The notes under the pieces were generated by a model that searched no databases, was not told where the DNA came from, and saw nothing but the letters and a program-made list of their open reading frames with translations. DNA of 33,748 nt, taken from Gp6-AA40 sp050742535. GTDB lineage: Bacteria > Acidobacteriota > Vicinamibacteria > Vicinamibacterales > UBA2999. Positions 13,929 to 21,717 of this stretch are shown piece by piece. Position 1 is the stretch's first letter. Every line of letters starts with the position of its first letter. The stretch lies in contig JBOGIQ010000020.1 in assembly GCA_050742535.1 (NCBI GenBank), positions 1 through 33,748 on the forward strand. Direction: 5' to 3'. The position numbers and the translations under genes were made by a program.

Positions 13929-15326
13929 TTACGACACGCGAATCGGGACCTCGTGAATCGCGTTGTTCCCGTATCCCAGTCGATTCCACTCGGCGTGCTC
14001 GGGCTGCGTGCGACCCGCCAGGTCGGTCGCACGGGCGCGGAGGACGAGATTCTCTGATCTCTCGACGCGCGTCAGCAGCTCCCACCACTGCCAGCTGTTG
14101 CGATTGCGTTCGCTCACCAGACGCGCCTCCTGCCAGTCTCCGCCGTTGATGCTCACGTCGACACGCGCGATCGGCGCCGCGCCGGACCACGCCACGCCGC
14201 GAATGGCGACGTCGCCCGCGTGGACCTCGGTCTGCGGCGACGGCTCGGTGATCAGCGCACGGACACGCTGAAGCGTGACGGGCTCGCTCACGACCCGCCC
14301 GTCGCGTTCCCATTCATAGCGGTACTTGTCACCCTGGTAGTGTCCGGTGAATGTCCGGTTGATGAGCTCGATCTCGCTCAGCCACTTGACCGAGGCCACT
14401 GCGTACCACCGCGGAACGATGAGACGCAATGGATAGCCGTGTTCGACTGGCAGCGGCTCGCCGTTCATGGCATATGCGAGGAGCACATCGTCGTCGCGCG
14501 CATCGTCTATGCCGAGGCTTCGCTCGAAGCGGAGCGGTTCCGAGCGCCCGTCCACGGCCCCTCCGTCGGAACCGCGGAACAGCACCTCTTTCGCATCCGG
14601 CCGGACGCCGACGCGATCCAGGATCTCGACGAGTGGCACGCCGGTCCATTCCGCCGTGCTCACGGCACCCAGCCCCCACTTCTCCCCTTCGGTGGACCGA
14701 TCGAACAGCGCGCGGCCGTTACCCGCACACTCCAGCGTGACAACCTGCGTCTTCGAGCGCATGCCATGGAGGTCGCGGGACGTGAAGCTCTGCGACCGTT
14801 CGACCAGTCCACCAATCGACAGTCTGAACGTTTCAACGTCGAGATCGGGCATCCGGAAGTTGTTGCGCATGTAGAAGCGCGTGTTCGGCATGACAACGCT
14901 GCCGACCAGCGCAGCGAGGGACGTTTCGCAGTTGAGCGGGTGCGCCCGGTGCACGACCATGCCGGCATCGATCGCCTGCTGGCAGGCGTCTTCGGGATCG
15001 AGCGTGGGCACGGCCGCGGCCGCGGGCATCGGCGCCGCGCAGCCGCCGCTCGCCACCGCGCGCACGCACGTCGAGGCCGGATAGATGTCGAGACTGCCGG
15101 CGTTCTGAAACGGCTGCATGAACTCCCGCAGCCGGCTCTCCTCGGCCGCTTCGACGATCAGGAACATCGTGTGCTCTCCCTGTGCGACCGCTTCGCCATG
15201 GATCTGCACGCCGAATTTCCTGACGTTCGGGCGGCTCAGGTAATTGAGCAGGCTGGCACCCATGAACGGATCCTGCGCAGGACAGTGGTCGGGCGCATGC
15301 TGGTGCCGCACGATGAACAGAGGCAT
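13929..15326 (-). CDS. Sulfite-oxidase-type molybdopterin enzyme with an N-terminal fused domain
   Basis: 465 aa. Residues 1-96 form an extra module (MPLFIVRHQHAPDHCPAQDP then FMGASLLNYLSRPNVRKFGV, ending CVRAVASGGC) that looks like a small ferredoxin-fold domain with Cys/His residues (C15, C87, C96). Residues about 130-360 are the molybdenum-cofactor domain, with RFYMRNNFRMP and the Mo-ligand cysteine C200 in TLECAGNGR, then YAMNGEPLPVEHGYPLRLIV. Residues about 365-465 are the Ig-like dimerisation domain ending EWNRLGYGNNAIHEVPIRVS. The reaction is probably sulfite to sulfate. No Tat signal, so cytoplasmic. It lies 42 bp after the CstB-like gene on the same strand. Confidence 0.85.
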   Translation of the reverse strand: MPLFIVRHQHAPDHCPAQDPFMGASLLNYLSRPNVRKFGVQIHGEAVAQGEHTMFLIVEAAEESRLREFMQPFQNAGSLDIYPASTCVRAVASGGCAAPMPAAAAVPTLDPEDACQQAIDAGMVVHRAHPLNCETSLAALVGSVVMPNTRFYMRNNFRMPDLDVETFRLSIGGLVERSQSFTSRDLHGMRSKTQVVTLECAGNGRALFDRSTEGEKWGLGAVSTAEWTGVPLVEILDRVGVRPDAKEVLFRGSDGGAVDGRSEPLRFERSLGIDDARDDDVLLAYAMNGEPLPVEHGYPLRLIVPRWYAVASVKWLSEIELINRTFTGHYQGDKYRYEWERDGRVVSEPVTLQRVRALITEPSPQTEVHAGDVAIRGVAWSGAAPIARVDVSINGGDWQEARLVSERNRNSWQWWELLTRVERSENLVLRARATDLAGRTQPEHAEWNRLGYGNNAIHEVPIRVS

Positions 15327-15358
15327 GGTGGACTCCCGGGCGTTCCAGTTGGTGGTAG

Positions 15359-15380
15359 AGGCCGACCTTCAGGTCGGCCT
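15359..15380. repeat. REP-like palindrome between the CstB-like and molybdoenzyme genes
   Basis: AGGCCGACCT, TC, AGGTCGGCCT: a perfect 10-bp inverted repeat. It encodes the last codons of the CstB-like gene (ERPT and the TGA at 15371-15369), so it forms an intra-operon hairpin 32 bp before the next start codon. It shares a GTAG head with the palindromes at 5856 and 16804 and the TTCAGG core with that at 26562. Confidence 0.75.
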
Positions 15381-16784
15381 TTCTAGCGTTTCCAGCGGCA
15401 GCTTCCCCGCGTCCCATGCCGCGATGCCGCCGGCGATTTCGCCGACCTGCGTGAACCCGTGGCGCTGCAGCAGGCTCGCCGCAATCGACGAGCGGTAACC
15501 GCCCGCGCAGTGCACAAGCAGCATTCGATCGGACGGCAGTTCCGAGAATCGTTCAGTGAGATGGTTGAGCGGAATGCCCACGCTTCCGGGGATCCGCTTC
15601 TGCTGCCGCTCGCCCGGCGCCCGCACGTCGACGATGACCGGCGCCTTCCCGGCCGGCGCAGCCGCGACCCGGTCGGCCGCAACCTGCGCGCTCAGGCGCT
15701 CCGTGGACGTCATCAGATCCGGACGCGACTCGACGCTGTGGAGCCCGCCTTCGAGATATCCGACCACCTGATCGAAACCGATGCGGCCAAGCCGCATCGC
15801 CGCTTCGTGCTCATGTCCCGGGCCGGCGATGATCACGATCGGCAGATCGCGGCTCAAGACGGTGCCGGCCCAGGTCGCGTACTGCCCGGCGAGGCCGATA
15901 TTGATGCTTCCGGCGAGGTGTGCAGCCGCGAACTCGGCTGGGTCGCGCGTATCCAGCACCTGCGCGCCGACGGCCCGGAGCGCCAGCACCTGATCGAGCG
16001 TCAGCGCGCCGATTCGCTCCAGCGTCTCATCCAGCGTCGGCCGCTCCTGGCTGTTCAGCACGGCGTCGTAGTTGAAGTAGGACGGCGCGTCGGGTTGATC
16101 GGCGGTCACCAGCTCGACGAACGCATCCTTGCTCATCGGCTGAAGCGCGTAGTTGGAACGACGCTGCTCGCCAATCGTGGACACGGTTTCCTTGCTCAGT
16201 GCCTTGCCGCAGAGCGAACCGGCGCCGTGAGCCGGGTACACCGATGCACTATCGGGAAGCGGGAGCAGCTTGTTTCGCAGCGATTCGTACAACATCCCGC
16301 CCAGGTCGTTGGCCGACCACCCGAGCGCGACGCGCAGATCGGGGCGGCCGACGTCCCCGACAAACAACGTGTCGCCGGTCAGCACGGCCTTCGCCTCGGT
16401 CTCGCTGTGATCGAGGTCGTAGACCACCAGCGAAATCGACTCGGGCGTGTGCCCGGGCGTTTCGAGCGCCTTCAGCCGCACGCGGCCAAGTTCGACGATC
16501 TCGCCGTCGCGGAGCGGGACGAATGAGTACTCGGCCCTGGCCGCCGCGCCTAGATAGATCTTCGCCCCTGCACGATCGCGCAGTTCGAGGTGGCCAGCGA
16601 TGAAGTCGGCATGGAGGTGCGTGAGGAAGACGTGCTCGATGCGCAGACCATGCTCCGCGGCGAACGCGAGGTACTGATCGACGTCGCGCTGCGGATCGAC
16701 GACCGCGGCCGTATGCGTCTGCTCGTCGCCGATCAGATACGACGCGTGCGCCAGGCAATTCAGATAGAACTGCTTCAGGATCAT
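15369..16784 (-). CDS. CstB-like persulfide dioxygenase / rhodanese multidomain protein
   Basis: 471 aa from ATG 16784 (AGGAGG about 10 nt upstream; the open frame beyond translates a REP-like repeat). Three domains: residues 1-240, metallo-beta-lactamase-fold dioxygenase with H56-L-H58-A-D60 in THLHADFIAGH, TPGHTPESISLV and GDTLFVGDVGRPDLR; residues about 265-365, a rhodanese-like domain whose active-site Cys is missing (IIAGPGHEHEAAMR); residues about 375-468, an active rhodanese with MLLVHCAGGYRSSIAASLL. Active MBL, cysteine-less rhodanese, active rhodanese is the layout of Staphylococcus CstB, which oxidises persulfides and makes thiosulfate. The downstream molybdoenzyme and upstream peroxiredoxin fit sulfide detoxification. 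Confidence 0.9.
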   Translation of the reverse strand: MILKQFYLNCLAHASYLIGDEQTHTAAVVDPQRDVDQYLAFAAEHGLRIEHVFLTHLHADFIAGHLELRDRAGAKIYLGAAARAEYSFVPLRDGEIVELGRVRLKALETPGHTPESISLVVYDLDHSETEAKAVLTGDTLFVGDVGRPDLRVALGWSANDLGGMLYESLRNKLLPLPDSASVYPAHGAGSLCGKALSKETVSTIGEQRRSNYALQPMSKDAFVELVTADQPDAPSYFNYDAVLNSQERPTLDETLERIGALTLDQVLALRAVGAQVLDTRDPAEFAAAHLAGSINIGLAGQYATWAGTVLSRDLPIVIIAGPGHEHEAAMRLGRIGFDQVVGYLEGGLHSVESRPDLMTSTERLSAQVAADRVAAAPAGKAPVIVDVRAPGERQQKRIPGSVGIPLNHLTERFSELPSDRMLLVHCAGGYRSSIAASLLQRHGFTQVGEIAGGIAAWDAGKLPLETLERPT

Positions 16785-16803
16785 CGCTGAGGCTCCTCCT
16801 GAC

Positions 16804-16857
16804 GTAGTGTCCGCCTTCCCTGCCCGCCGGAGCTTCAGCGAAGGTGGGAGGCGGACT
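16804..16857. repeat. REP-like element at the peroxiredoxin 3' end
   Basis: GTAGTGTCCGCC head (16804-16815) with arms GTCCGCCTTCC and GGGAGGCGGAC around a 26-nt loop that contains CCGGAGCTTCAGCGAAGG. It encodes the last residues of the peroxiredoxin (QSASHLR) and its TGA stop (16837-16835). Same family as 5856, 15359 and 26562. Confidence 0.7.
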
Positions 16858-17512
16858 GGGGTTGCGGCACGAAACGGAGGTACGGCCGCGGCGCGCGCCA
16901 TCCTTCCGGATAGATCTTCTTCGCATCCTCGTCTGAAACCGACCCGGCAATGATGACGTCCTCGCCCGGCTCCCAGTTGGCCGGCGTCGCCACCTTGTGG
17001 TTCACCGTGAGCTGCAGCGAATCGATGACCCGCAGGACTTCATGGAAGTTCCGCCCGGTCGTCATCGGGTAGACGATCATCAGTTTCACCCGCTTGTCGG
17101 GGCCGATGACGAACACCGTCCGCACGGTCTGGTTGTTCATCGCGGTCCGGCCCTCGGACGTCCCTTCCGTCGATGCCGGCAGCATCCCGTATAGCTTGGC
17201 GACCTCGAGTGTGGTGTCGCCGATCATCGGAAAGTTGGGCGCGTGCCCCTGCGACTCGAGGATGTCGTTCGACCACTTCGCGTGGCTCTCGACCGGATCG
17301 ACGCTCAGGCCAATGATCTTGGTATTGCGACGGTCGAATTCCGGCTTCAGCCGCGCCATCGAGCCGAGCTCGGTGGTGCAGACCGGCGTGAAGTCCTTCG
17401 GGTGCGAGAAGAGCACGCCCCACGAGTCGCCCAGCCACTGGTGAAACGAGATCCGGCCTTCGGTCGTGTCCGCCGTGAAATCGGGAACGATGTCGCCAAG
17501 TTGCAGAGCCAT
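16835..17512 (-). CDS. 1-Cys peroxiredoxin (Prx6 type)
   Basis: 225 aa with GGAGG 5 nt before ATG 17512. The peroxidatic Cys is C45 in SHPKDFTPVCTTELG; the long C-terminal extension (VATPANWEPGEDVIIAGSVS, YPEGWRAPRPYLRFVPQP) is diagnostic of the Prx6 subfamily. No second conserved resolving Cys is seen. It reduces peroxides, using an external thiol, in the cytoplasm. The final QSASHLR is outside the usual family end and is encoded by a REP-like element. It heads a three-gene minus-strand run with the CstB-like enzyme and the molybdoenzyme; the gap to the CstB-like ATG is 50 bp. Confidence 0.92.
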   Translation of the reverse strand: MALQLGDIVPDFTADTTEGRISFHQWLGDSWGVLFSHPKDFTPVCTTELGSMARLKPEFDRRNTKIIGLSVDPVESHAKWSNDILESQGHAPNFPMIGDTTLEVAKLYGMLPASTEGTSEGRTAMNNQTVRTVFVIGPDKRVKLMIVYPMTTGRNFHEVLRVIDSLQLTVNHKVATPANWEPGEDVIIAGSVSDEDAKKIYPEGWRAPRPYLRFVPQPQSASHLR

Positions 17513-17526
17513 AAGAGCCTCCAGTC

Positions 17527-17554
17527 GTCAGTTGTCAGTTGTCAGTTCTCAGTC
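17527..17554 (+). repeat. GTCAGTT heptamer array
   Basis: GTCAGTT three times, then CTCAGTC, lying between the divergent peroxiredoxin and winged-helix regulator genes, that is in their shared promoter region. The complement carries TGA once per unit. Third heptamer family in the window. Confidence 0.8.
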
Positions 17555-17621
17555 GCGGCGATAGTGCTACGCTTCCGGCGGCCCTTCCATAGCCACGGGA
17601 TGAGTTCTCGATGAGGTTTCG

Positions 17622-19361
17622 ATGAGTGGCCGCTCGATCCTGCGGTTTGCCGCGTTCGAGCTGCACCCGGACACCGGCGAACTGCGGCACGGCGGCGGCG
17701 TGCTCAGACTGGCGCCGCAGCCGTTCAAGGTGCTCGAGTTCCTGGCCCGCCGCGGCGGCGAGGTCGTGACCCGGAGCGAGATCCGCGATCACGTCTGGAG
17801 CGGCGACACGTTCGTGGACTTCGACCAGGGGCTGAATTTCTGCATCCGTCAGATCCGCGAAGTCCTTGGCGACACGGCAGATGCGCCGCGATTCATCGAA
17901 ACCTTGCCCCGCCGCGGCTACCGGTTCGTGATGCCCGTCCACGACGCCACACCAGCCGCGCCGCTCCGCGTGACCCGGCTCATCGTGCTGCCGTTCCGCA
18001 TGCTGCGCCCCGATCCGGAGACTGAGTTCCTGGCCTTCAGCCTGCCCGACGCGCTGACCAGCGCGCTCGGCGGTCTGCAATCGCTGGTCGTCCGATCGAG
18101 CATCACGGCAGCGCGGTTCGCCGGCGAGCCGGTCGCTCCCAGCCGGATCGGCGTCGAGGCCGACGTGGATGCGATCGTGACCGGGACGCTGCTGCGATCG
18201 GGGCTCGAGATTCGCGTGTCGGCGCAGCTCACCGCGGCGGACACGGGCGCGCTGCTGTGGTCGCAGACAGCGCAGACGCCGGTCGGCGATCTGTTTCGCG
18301 TCCAGGACGAGCTGACGCGCCGTATCGTCGCCTCGCTCTCGCTGCCGCTGACCAACCACGAGCAGCAGATGCTGCGGCGCGATGTGCCGTCGAACCCGGC
18401 GGCGTATGAGTTCTTCCTTCGCGGCAATCAGCTCAGCAACGACGCAAGCCAGTGGAGCGTCGCGCGCGATCTCTACGTGCAGAGCGTCGAGGAGGATCCC
18501 GCTTACGCGCCGGCATGGGCCCGCCTCGGCCGCATGCATCACGTCCTCGCCAAGTACCAGCCGAAGGCGCAGGAGGGCTTCGATCGCGCGGAGGCGGCGT
18601 TTCAGCGGGCGCTCGATCTCAACCCGGACCTGCCGATCGCGCACAAACTGTTCGCCCAGCTCGAAGTGGATCTTGGCCGCGCGCATCACGCGATGGCCCG
18701 CCTCATCGAGCGTGCGCACACCGCCGACCCCGAGCTGCTGGCCGGCCTGGTGAGCGCCTGCCGGTACTGCGGCCTGCTCGACGCCTCAGCGGCGGCACAC
18801 ACACGCGCGCGCGAGCTCGAGCCGAAGATTCGCACCAGCGTCGGACACACGTGGTTCCTCCAGGCGGACTACGCGCGTGTGGCGGCGCTCACGATCGCGG
18901 ACTACCCGTACATCGTGGCGATCTCGCAGCTGGAACTGGGACGCAGTCAGGACGTGCTGCCGTCGCTTCTCGAACTCGAGCGCAAGCTTCCCGGCCGCCT
19001 CCGCGATTTCGCCATCGTCGCGCGCACACTGCTCGAGGGCCACGTGGCGGAGAGCGTCGCAGCCATCGGGCGGATTATTGGCTCGGACTTTCGTGACCCT
19101 GAAGGACTGTTCTACTTATCACGCCACCTTGCGCATCTGAACGAGGCCGCCCCCGCGCTCGATCTTCTCGAACGCGTGGTCGCGAGCGGCTACTGCTGTT
19201 CTCCGACCATGGCTCACGATCCGTGGCTCAACTCGCTCCGAAAGAAACCAGCCTTCACCAGGCTGATGCGGCGAGTGGAGGCACTGCATCAGGAGGCCGT
19301 GGCGGCGTTCGAGCGGCTTGGCGGCCGTCAGTTGTTCGGTGCAACGCCGTTGTCCGTTTGA
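17622..19361 (+). CDS. Winged-helix (OmpR/CadC-type) regulator with TPR-like C-terminus
   Basis: 579 aa. Residues 1-105 are a Trans_reg_C winged helix: LRFAAFELHPDTGELRHGGG, LAPQPFKVLEFLARRGGEVV, DQGLNFCIRQIREVLGD and FIETLPRRGYRFVMPV. Residues about 120-240 resemble the FlgO/TolB-N-like segment seen in these proteins (LPFRMLRPDPETEFLAFSLP and VDAIVTGTLLRSG). Residues about 265-560 are TPR-like helices (AYEFFLRGNQLSNDASQWSV, AFQRALDLNPDLPIAHKLFA). No transmembrane segment is evident, unlike CadC itself. These are one-component regulators with unknown ligands. Divergent from the peroxiredoxin/CstB-like/molybdoenzyme run, so a candidate regulator of it. Confidence 0.88.
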   Translation: MSGRSILRFAAFELHPDTGELRHGGGVLRLAPQPFKVLEFLARRGGEVVTRSEIRDHVWSGDTFVDFDQGLNFCIRQIREVLGDTADAPRFIETLPRRGYRFVMPVHDATPAAPLRVTRLIVLPFRMLRPDPETEFLAFSLPDALTSALGGLQSLVVRSSITAARFAGEPVAPSRIGVEADVDAIVTGTLLRSGLEIRVSAQLTAADTGALLWSQTAQTPVGDLFRVQDELTRRIVASLSLPLTNHEQQMLRRDVPSNPAAYEFFLRGNQLSNDASQWSVARDLYVQSVEEDPAYAPAWARLGRMHHVLAKYQPKAQEGFDRAEAAFQRALDLNPDLPIAHKLFAQLEVDLGRAHHAMARLIERAHTADPELLAGLVSACRYCGLLDASAAAHTRARELEPKIRTSVGHTWFLQADYARVAALTIADYPYIVAISQLELGRSQDVLPSLLELERKLPGRLRDFAIVARTLLEGHVAESVAAIGRIIGSDFRDPEGLFYLSRHLAHLNEAAPALDLLERVVASGYCCSPTMAHDPWLNSLRKKPAFTRLMRRVEALHQEAVAAFERLGGRQLFGATPLSV

Positions 19362-19370
19362 GTCGGTCCG

Positions 19371-19406
19371 GCGTTGACGCTGTGCGGGTCCGGGCCGCGT
19401 CAACGC
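19371..19406. terminator. Bidirectional hairpin between convergent genes
   Basis: GCGTTGACGC (19371-19380) and GCGTCAACGC (19397-19406) form a perfect 10-bp stem with a 16-nt loop, in the 61-bp gap between the regulator stop and the end of the duplicated CxxC gene. A likely transcription terminator for both genes, although no T-run follows. Confidence 0.6.
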
Positions 19407-19422
19407 GCCGTGCGTGACCGGG

Positions 19423-20448
19423 CTATTTCGAGATCGGCGTCCTGCCGGCGGGCGGTTGGACGGTCGAGCCCGTGCCCGGTCCCCACACATCAACGCCCTC
19501 CGATGTGTTGCCTCGCGTGTGCTCGGGCGCCATCGGTCCGACCAGCGTGAAGCCGCCGCGTCCAGTTGGCCGCGCGGGCGGGTTGGCGCGATCGACGACG
19601 ACCCCATTACCAAGAATGGCGGCAAGCATCTCGTTCTGCACGAGCTGAGCGACGATGCTCCGATCGAAGGTTGGCGGATCGACCTCGCCCCAGTCCTGGT
19701 GGACGATGTCGAAGTAGAGAAGGTCGCCGACGATGATCACGTTCTCGATCGCGCCGATCGTGTACGGGTTGTCGCAGCGGCCGCACACGACGCCGCGCAG
19801 ACGATCGCCGACGAGGAGAAAGGTGAAGATCTGCCGGTTCATGCCGAGGCCGAACGAGGCGATCCAGGAGCCGACGATGTCCGCGGGTCGCAATGGCTTG
19901 AACGGTCCCGCCTGCCAGTAGGGTGGCGCTCCGGCACCGCGCGCTCCTCCACCGCCTCCGCCGCCACCGCCACCACCACCTCCTCCGCGGCGAGCCGCGG
20001 GCATCGCGGGTGGAGTGCCCGGTGGAAGGTGATACGCCGGCGCACCACCAGGGTCGGCGCCGCGCGGGTCTTTGACGAGTGTGAGCGTGCCGGTCCGGGT
20101 ACTTCCAACTCCTGTCGCGATCAGCGTGCCGTCGACGAGCATCGCCTGCTGATCGTCAACCGACGTGACGCGGCCGGCCGTGTTGGCGAACGTGACGGTG
20201 AAGGTAATGCCCGCCTTCTCGTCCCACTTACCGTCGATGAACCCAATCGTGGTGGCGTCGGAGCAGCTGCGGCAGTAGACGCCGCTGACACGGTTGCCGC
20301 GGATGACGAACTCGTAGATGTGCGGCTCATCGCCGAGCGGCGTCCGCCATCCGCCGCGCCAGTAGTCGGCGTTGAGCGCGGCGGCCGGCTGTGCGGATGC
20401 CAGGCTGGCGATCGCGAGCAGAAGCCGCAGCGGGACGGTCTTGCTCAC
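19423..20448 (-). CDS. Exported protein with duplicated CxxC beta-domain and poly-Gly linker
   Basis: 341 aa from GTG 20448, whose GTGA overlaps the stop of the upstream DUF6152 gene. Signal peptide PLRLLLAIASLASAQPAAA. Two related domains: YEFVIRGNRVSGVYCRSCSD with TTIGFIDG (C59, C62), and FTFLLVGDRLRGVVCGRCDN with YTIGAIEN (C222, C225). They share the order hydrophobic strand, G-(N/D)-R-(V/L)-x-G-V, C-x2-C, then TIG, so this is an internal duplication. A run of 14 glycines (residues 155-168, bases 19946-19987) joins them. The paired CxxC could bind a metal or be redox active. I do not recognise the family. A proline/glycine-rich tail ends QPPAGRTPISK. Confidence 0.78.
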   Translation of the reverse strand: MSKTVPLRLLLAIASLASAQPAAALNADYWRGGWRTPLGDEPHIYEFVIRGNRVSGVYCRSCSDATTIGFIDGKWDEKAGITFTVTFANTAGRVTSVDDQQAMLVDGTLIATGVGSTRTGTLTLVKDPRGADPGGAPAYHLPPGTPPAMPAARRGGGGGGGGGGGGGGARGAGAPPYWQAGPFKPLRPADIVGSWIASFGLGMNRQIFTFLLVGDRLRGVVCGRCDNPYTIGAIENVIIVGDLLYFDIVHQDWGEVDPPTFDRSIVAQLVQNEMLAAILGNGVVVDRANPPARPTGRGGFTLVGPMAPEHTRGNTSEGVDVWGPGTGSTVQPPAGRTPISK

Positions 20449-20894
20449 TGTGGGCGCACGTCAGGGTACGTATATCCGTTGCACGGTCCGGCAGTGCACC
20501 GCCAGCCGTTACCCTCCACCGGCTTCCCGCCAATGAGCATCGTCGACCCGTCGGCGAACGTGATCTCGCCGCCGCTGAACGCCCGCGCCGCCGGATCTTT
20601 CGCCGCCCATCCCAGGATCGTGAGTCGCGTGCCGGCTTTCAGCCGCTGCTCGAAATCCGTCTCTCGTCGCCGTAATGCGTTGGGGGGCACTCCTTCGAAC
20701 GCCCAGCGGCCCACGCTGCCGTCGGGTCCGGTTCCCTCGACGATCAGCACGACGTGCGGGTTGACGACGCGGAGCTCGGCGACGATACCGGTGATGGACG
20801 TCGGCTTTGAGCCGTCGTAGTACTGCGCGGCCGGATGGTGTGCGCCGGCGGGAACAACCGCGATCGCAATCAGGGCTGGCAACCAGAACCTCAT
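20445..20894 (-). CDS. DUF6152-type exported protein
   Basis: 149 aa, signal peptide MRFWLPALIAIAVVPAGA followed by the hallmark HHPAAQYYDGSKPTSITGIV (H19-H20) and NPHVVLIVEG, the pattern of the DUF6152 family: an N-terminal HH after the signal, Y-D, then a single OB-like beta domain. The second half, RLKAGTRLTILGWAAKD then GGEITFADGSTMLIGGKP, fits an OB-fold. Function unknown; the N-terminal HH could ligate a metal. Coupled by a 4-bp overlap to the CxxC-duplicated gene, so the two probably act together. Confidence 0.82.
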   Translation of the reverse strand: MRFWLPALIAIAVVPAGAHHPAAQYYDGSKPTSITGIVAELRVVNPHVVLIVEGTGPDGSVGRWAFEGVPPNALRRRETDFEQRLKAGTRLTILGWAAKDPAARAFSGGEITFADGSTMLIGGKPVEGNGWRCTAGPCNGYTYPDVRPQ

Positions 20895-20952
20895 GAGGTT
20901 CCCTCCTCTCCTGTCGATAAGACGCCGACGGCTTGATTATCGCCGGTACTAG

Positions 20953-20973
20953 GGGATCAGGGATCAGGGATCG
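20953..20973 (-). repeat. TGATCCC heptamer array (three units)
   Basis: GGGATCA, GGGATCA, GGGATCG on the plus strand, the reverse complement of the ATCCCTG family at 27846-27915. It borders the 3' break of the beta-propeller fragment and puts TGA stops on the minus strand, the strand of that fragment. Confidence 0.75.
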
Positions 20974-20977
20974 GGGG

Positions 20978-21675
20978 AACCTGCCATCAGGCGAAAAGAC
21001 GGCGTCCACTTCAACTGCCGCTTCGTTCAGAAAGGGTTCCGGCTTGCCCGCCTTCGGGTTGTCTGCATCGCTGAGGTCGACCGGCACCGTCCACAGGTCC
21101 GGCACCCCGTTAGCGCCGAGGATGCCGTAGATCAGGTGTCCGTCGGCGCGAAAAGAAAAGGGACGCACATTCTGCTGCGAGCTGAGGTCGAGAAGGCGTT
21201 TCGGTTCACCGGAGCCGTCGGCGCGCATCCACCAGAGCGACCGCCCGTCGGAGTACGTGAGGTGTTTCGAATCGGGCGCCAGGCGATTTCCCAGATGCCC
21301 GGAGCGGTAAACGTCAATTGATTCGACGTGTCGCGTTGCAGATGGTGGACCCACACGTCGCCGCCCTTGGGGCCGGTTGCGATAGAGGCGAGCCACGCCC
21401 CGTCCGGAGAGAACCGCGGCGCACCGTACTGCCCCGGCTGCGCGACGAGCGGCGTCATCTGACCGGAGGATGTCATCCACATCAACGGTTGCCGATTGTT
21501 GACCTGACCGGACGGCAGATAGGCGAACGTTCCCGTGTTCGAAACGGTGTATTGGCCCCCGCCCTCGAGAAGGGTGTTCGTACCGACTCCTGTCACCAGA
21601 GGCACAGGCGCGCCGCGCACTTGAAGACCCGCCAGGTCGAACACAACGCCATACAAGGTGCCCTTCTGCACGACT
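20978..21675 (-). pseudogene. Fragment of a kinase-type WD40/TolB beta-propeller
   Basis: Two frames read through recognisable propeller blades: VVVQKGTLYGVVFDLAGLQV, LEGGGQYTVSNTGTFAYLPS, APRFSPDGAWLASIATGPKG in one frame; then, after a shift near 21275-21290, LAPDSKHLTYSDGRSLWWMR, LWTVPVDLSDADNPKAGKPE and VDAVFSPDGRF in another. This is the C-terminal propeller commonly fused to Ser/Thr kinases in Acidobacteria. It lacks the kinase and first blades (break near 21675) and its end (break at 20977, where the TGATCCC array begins). So it is truncated at both ends and frameshifted. Confidence 0.75.
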
Positions 21676-21692
21676 ACCTCCCACCTCCTACC

Positions 21693-21713
21693 GTAAAGAC
21701 ATGTTATCTTTAC
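21693..21713. promoter_or_regulatory. Inverted repeat upstream of vapB, candidate operator
   Basis: GTAAAGA (21693-21699) and TCTTTAC (21707-21713) form a perfect 7-bp inverted repeat around CATGTTA, ending 4 bp before the antitoxin ATG (21718). The centre contains ACATGT, as does the mazEF palindrome at 12724. Antitoxin autorepression sites typically look like this. Confidence 0.6.
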
Positions 21714-21717
21714 ATCC

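Noticed and set aside
14220..15386. 388-codon plus-strand frame
   Set aside because: Antisense to the molybdoenzyme gene, which has clear catalytic motifs.
16785..16901. Extended N-terminus of the CstB-like protein
   Set aside because: It translates a REP-like element (SLKLRRAGKADTT); AGGAGG precedes ATG 16784.
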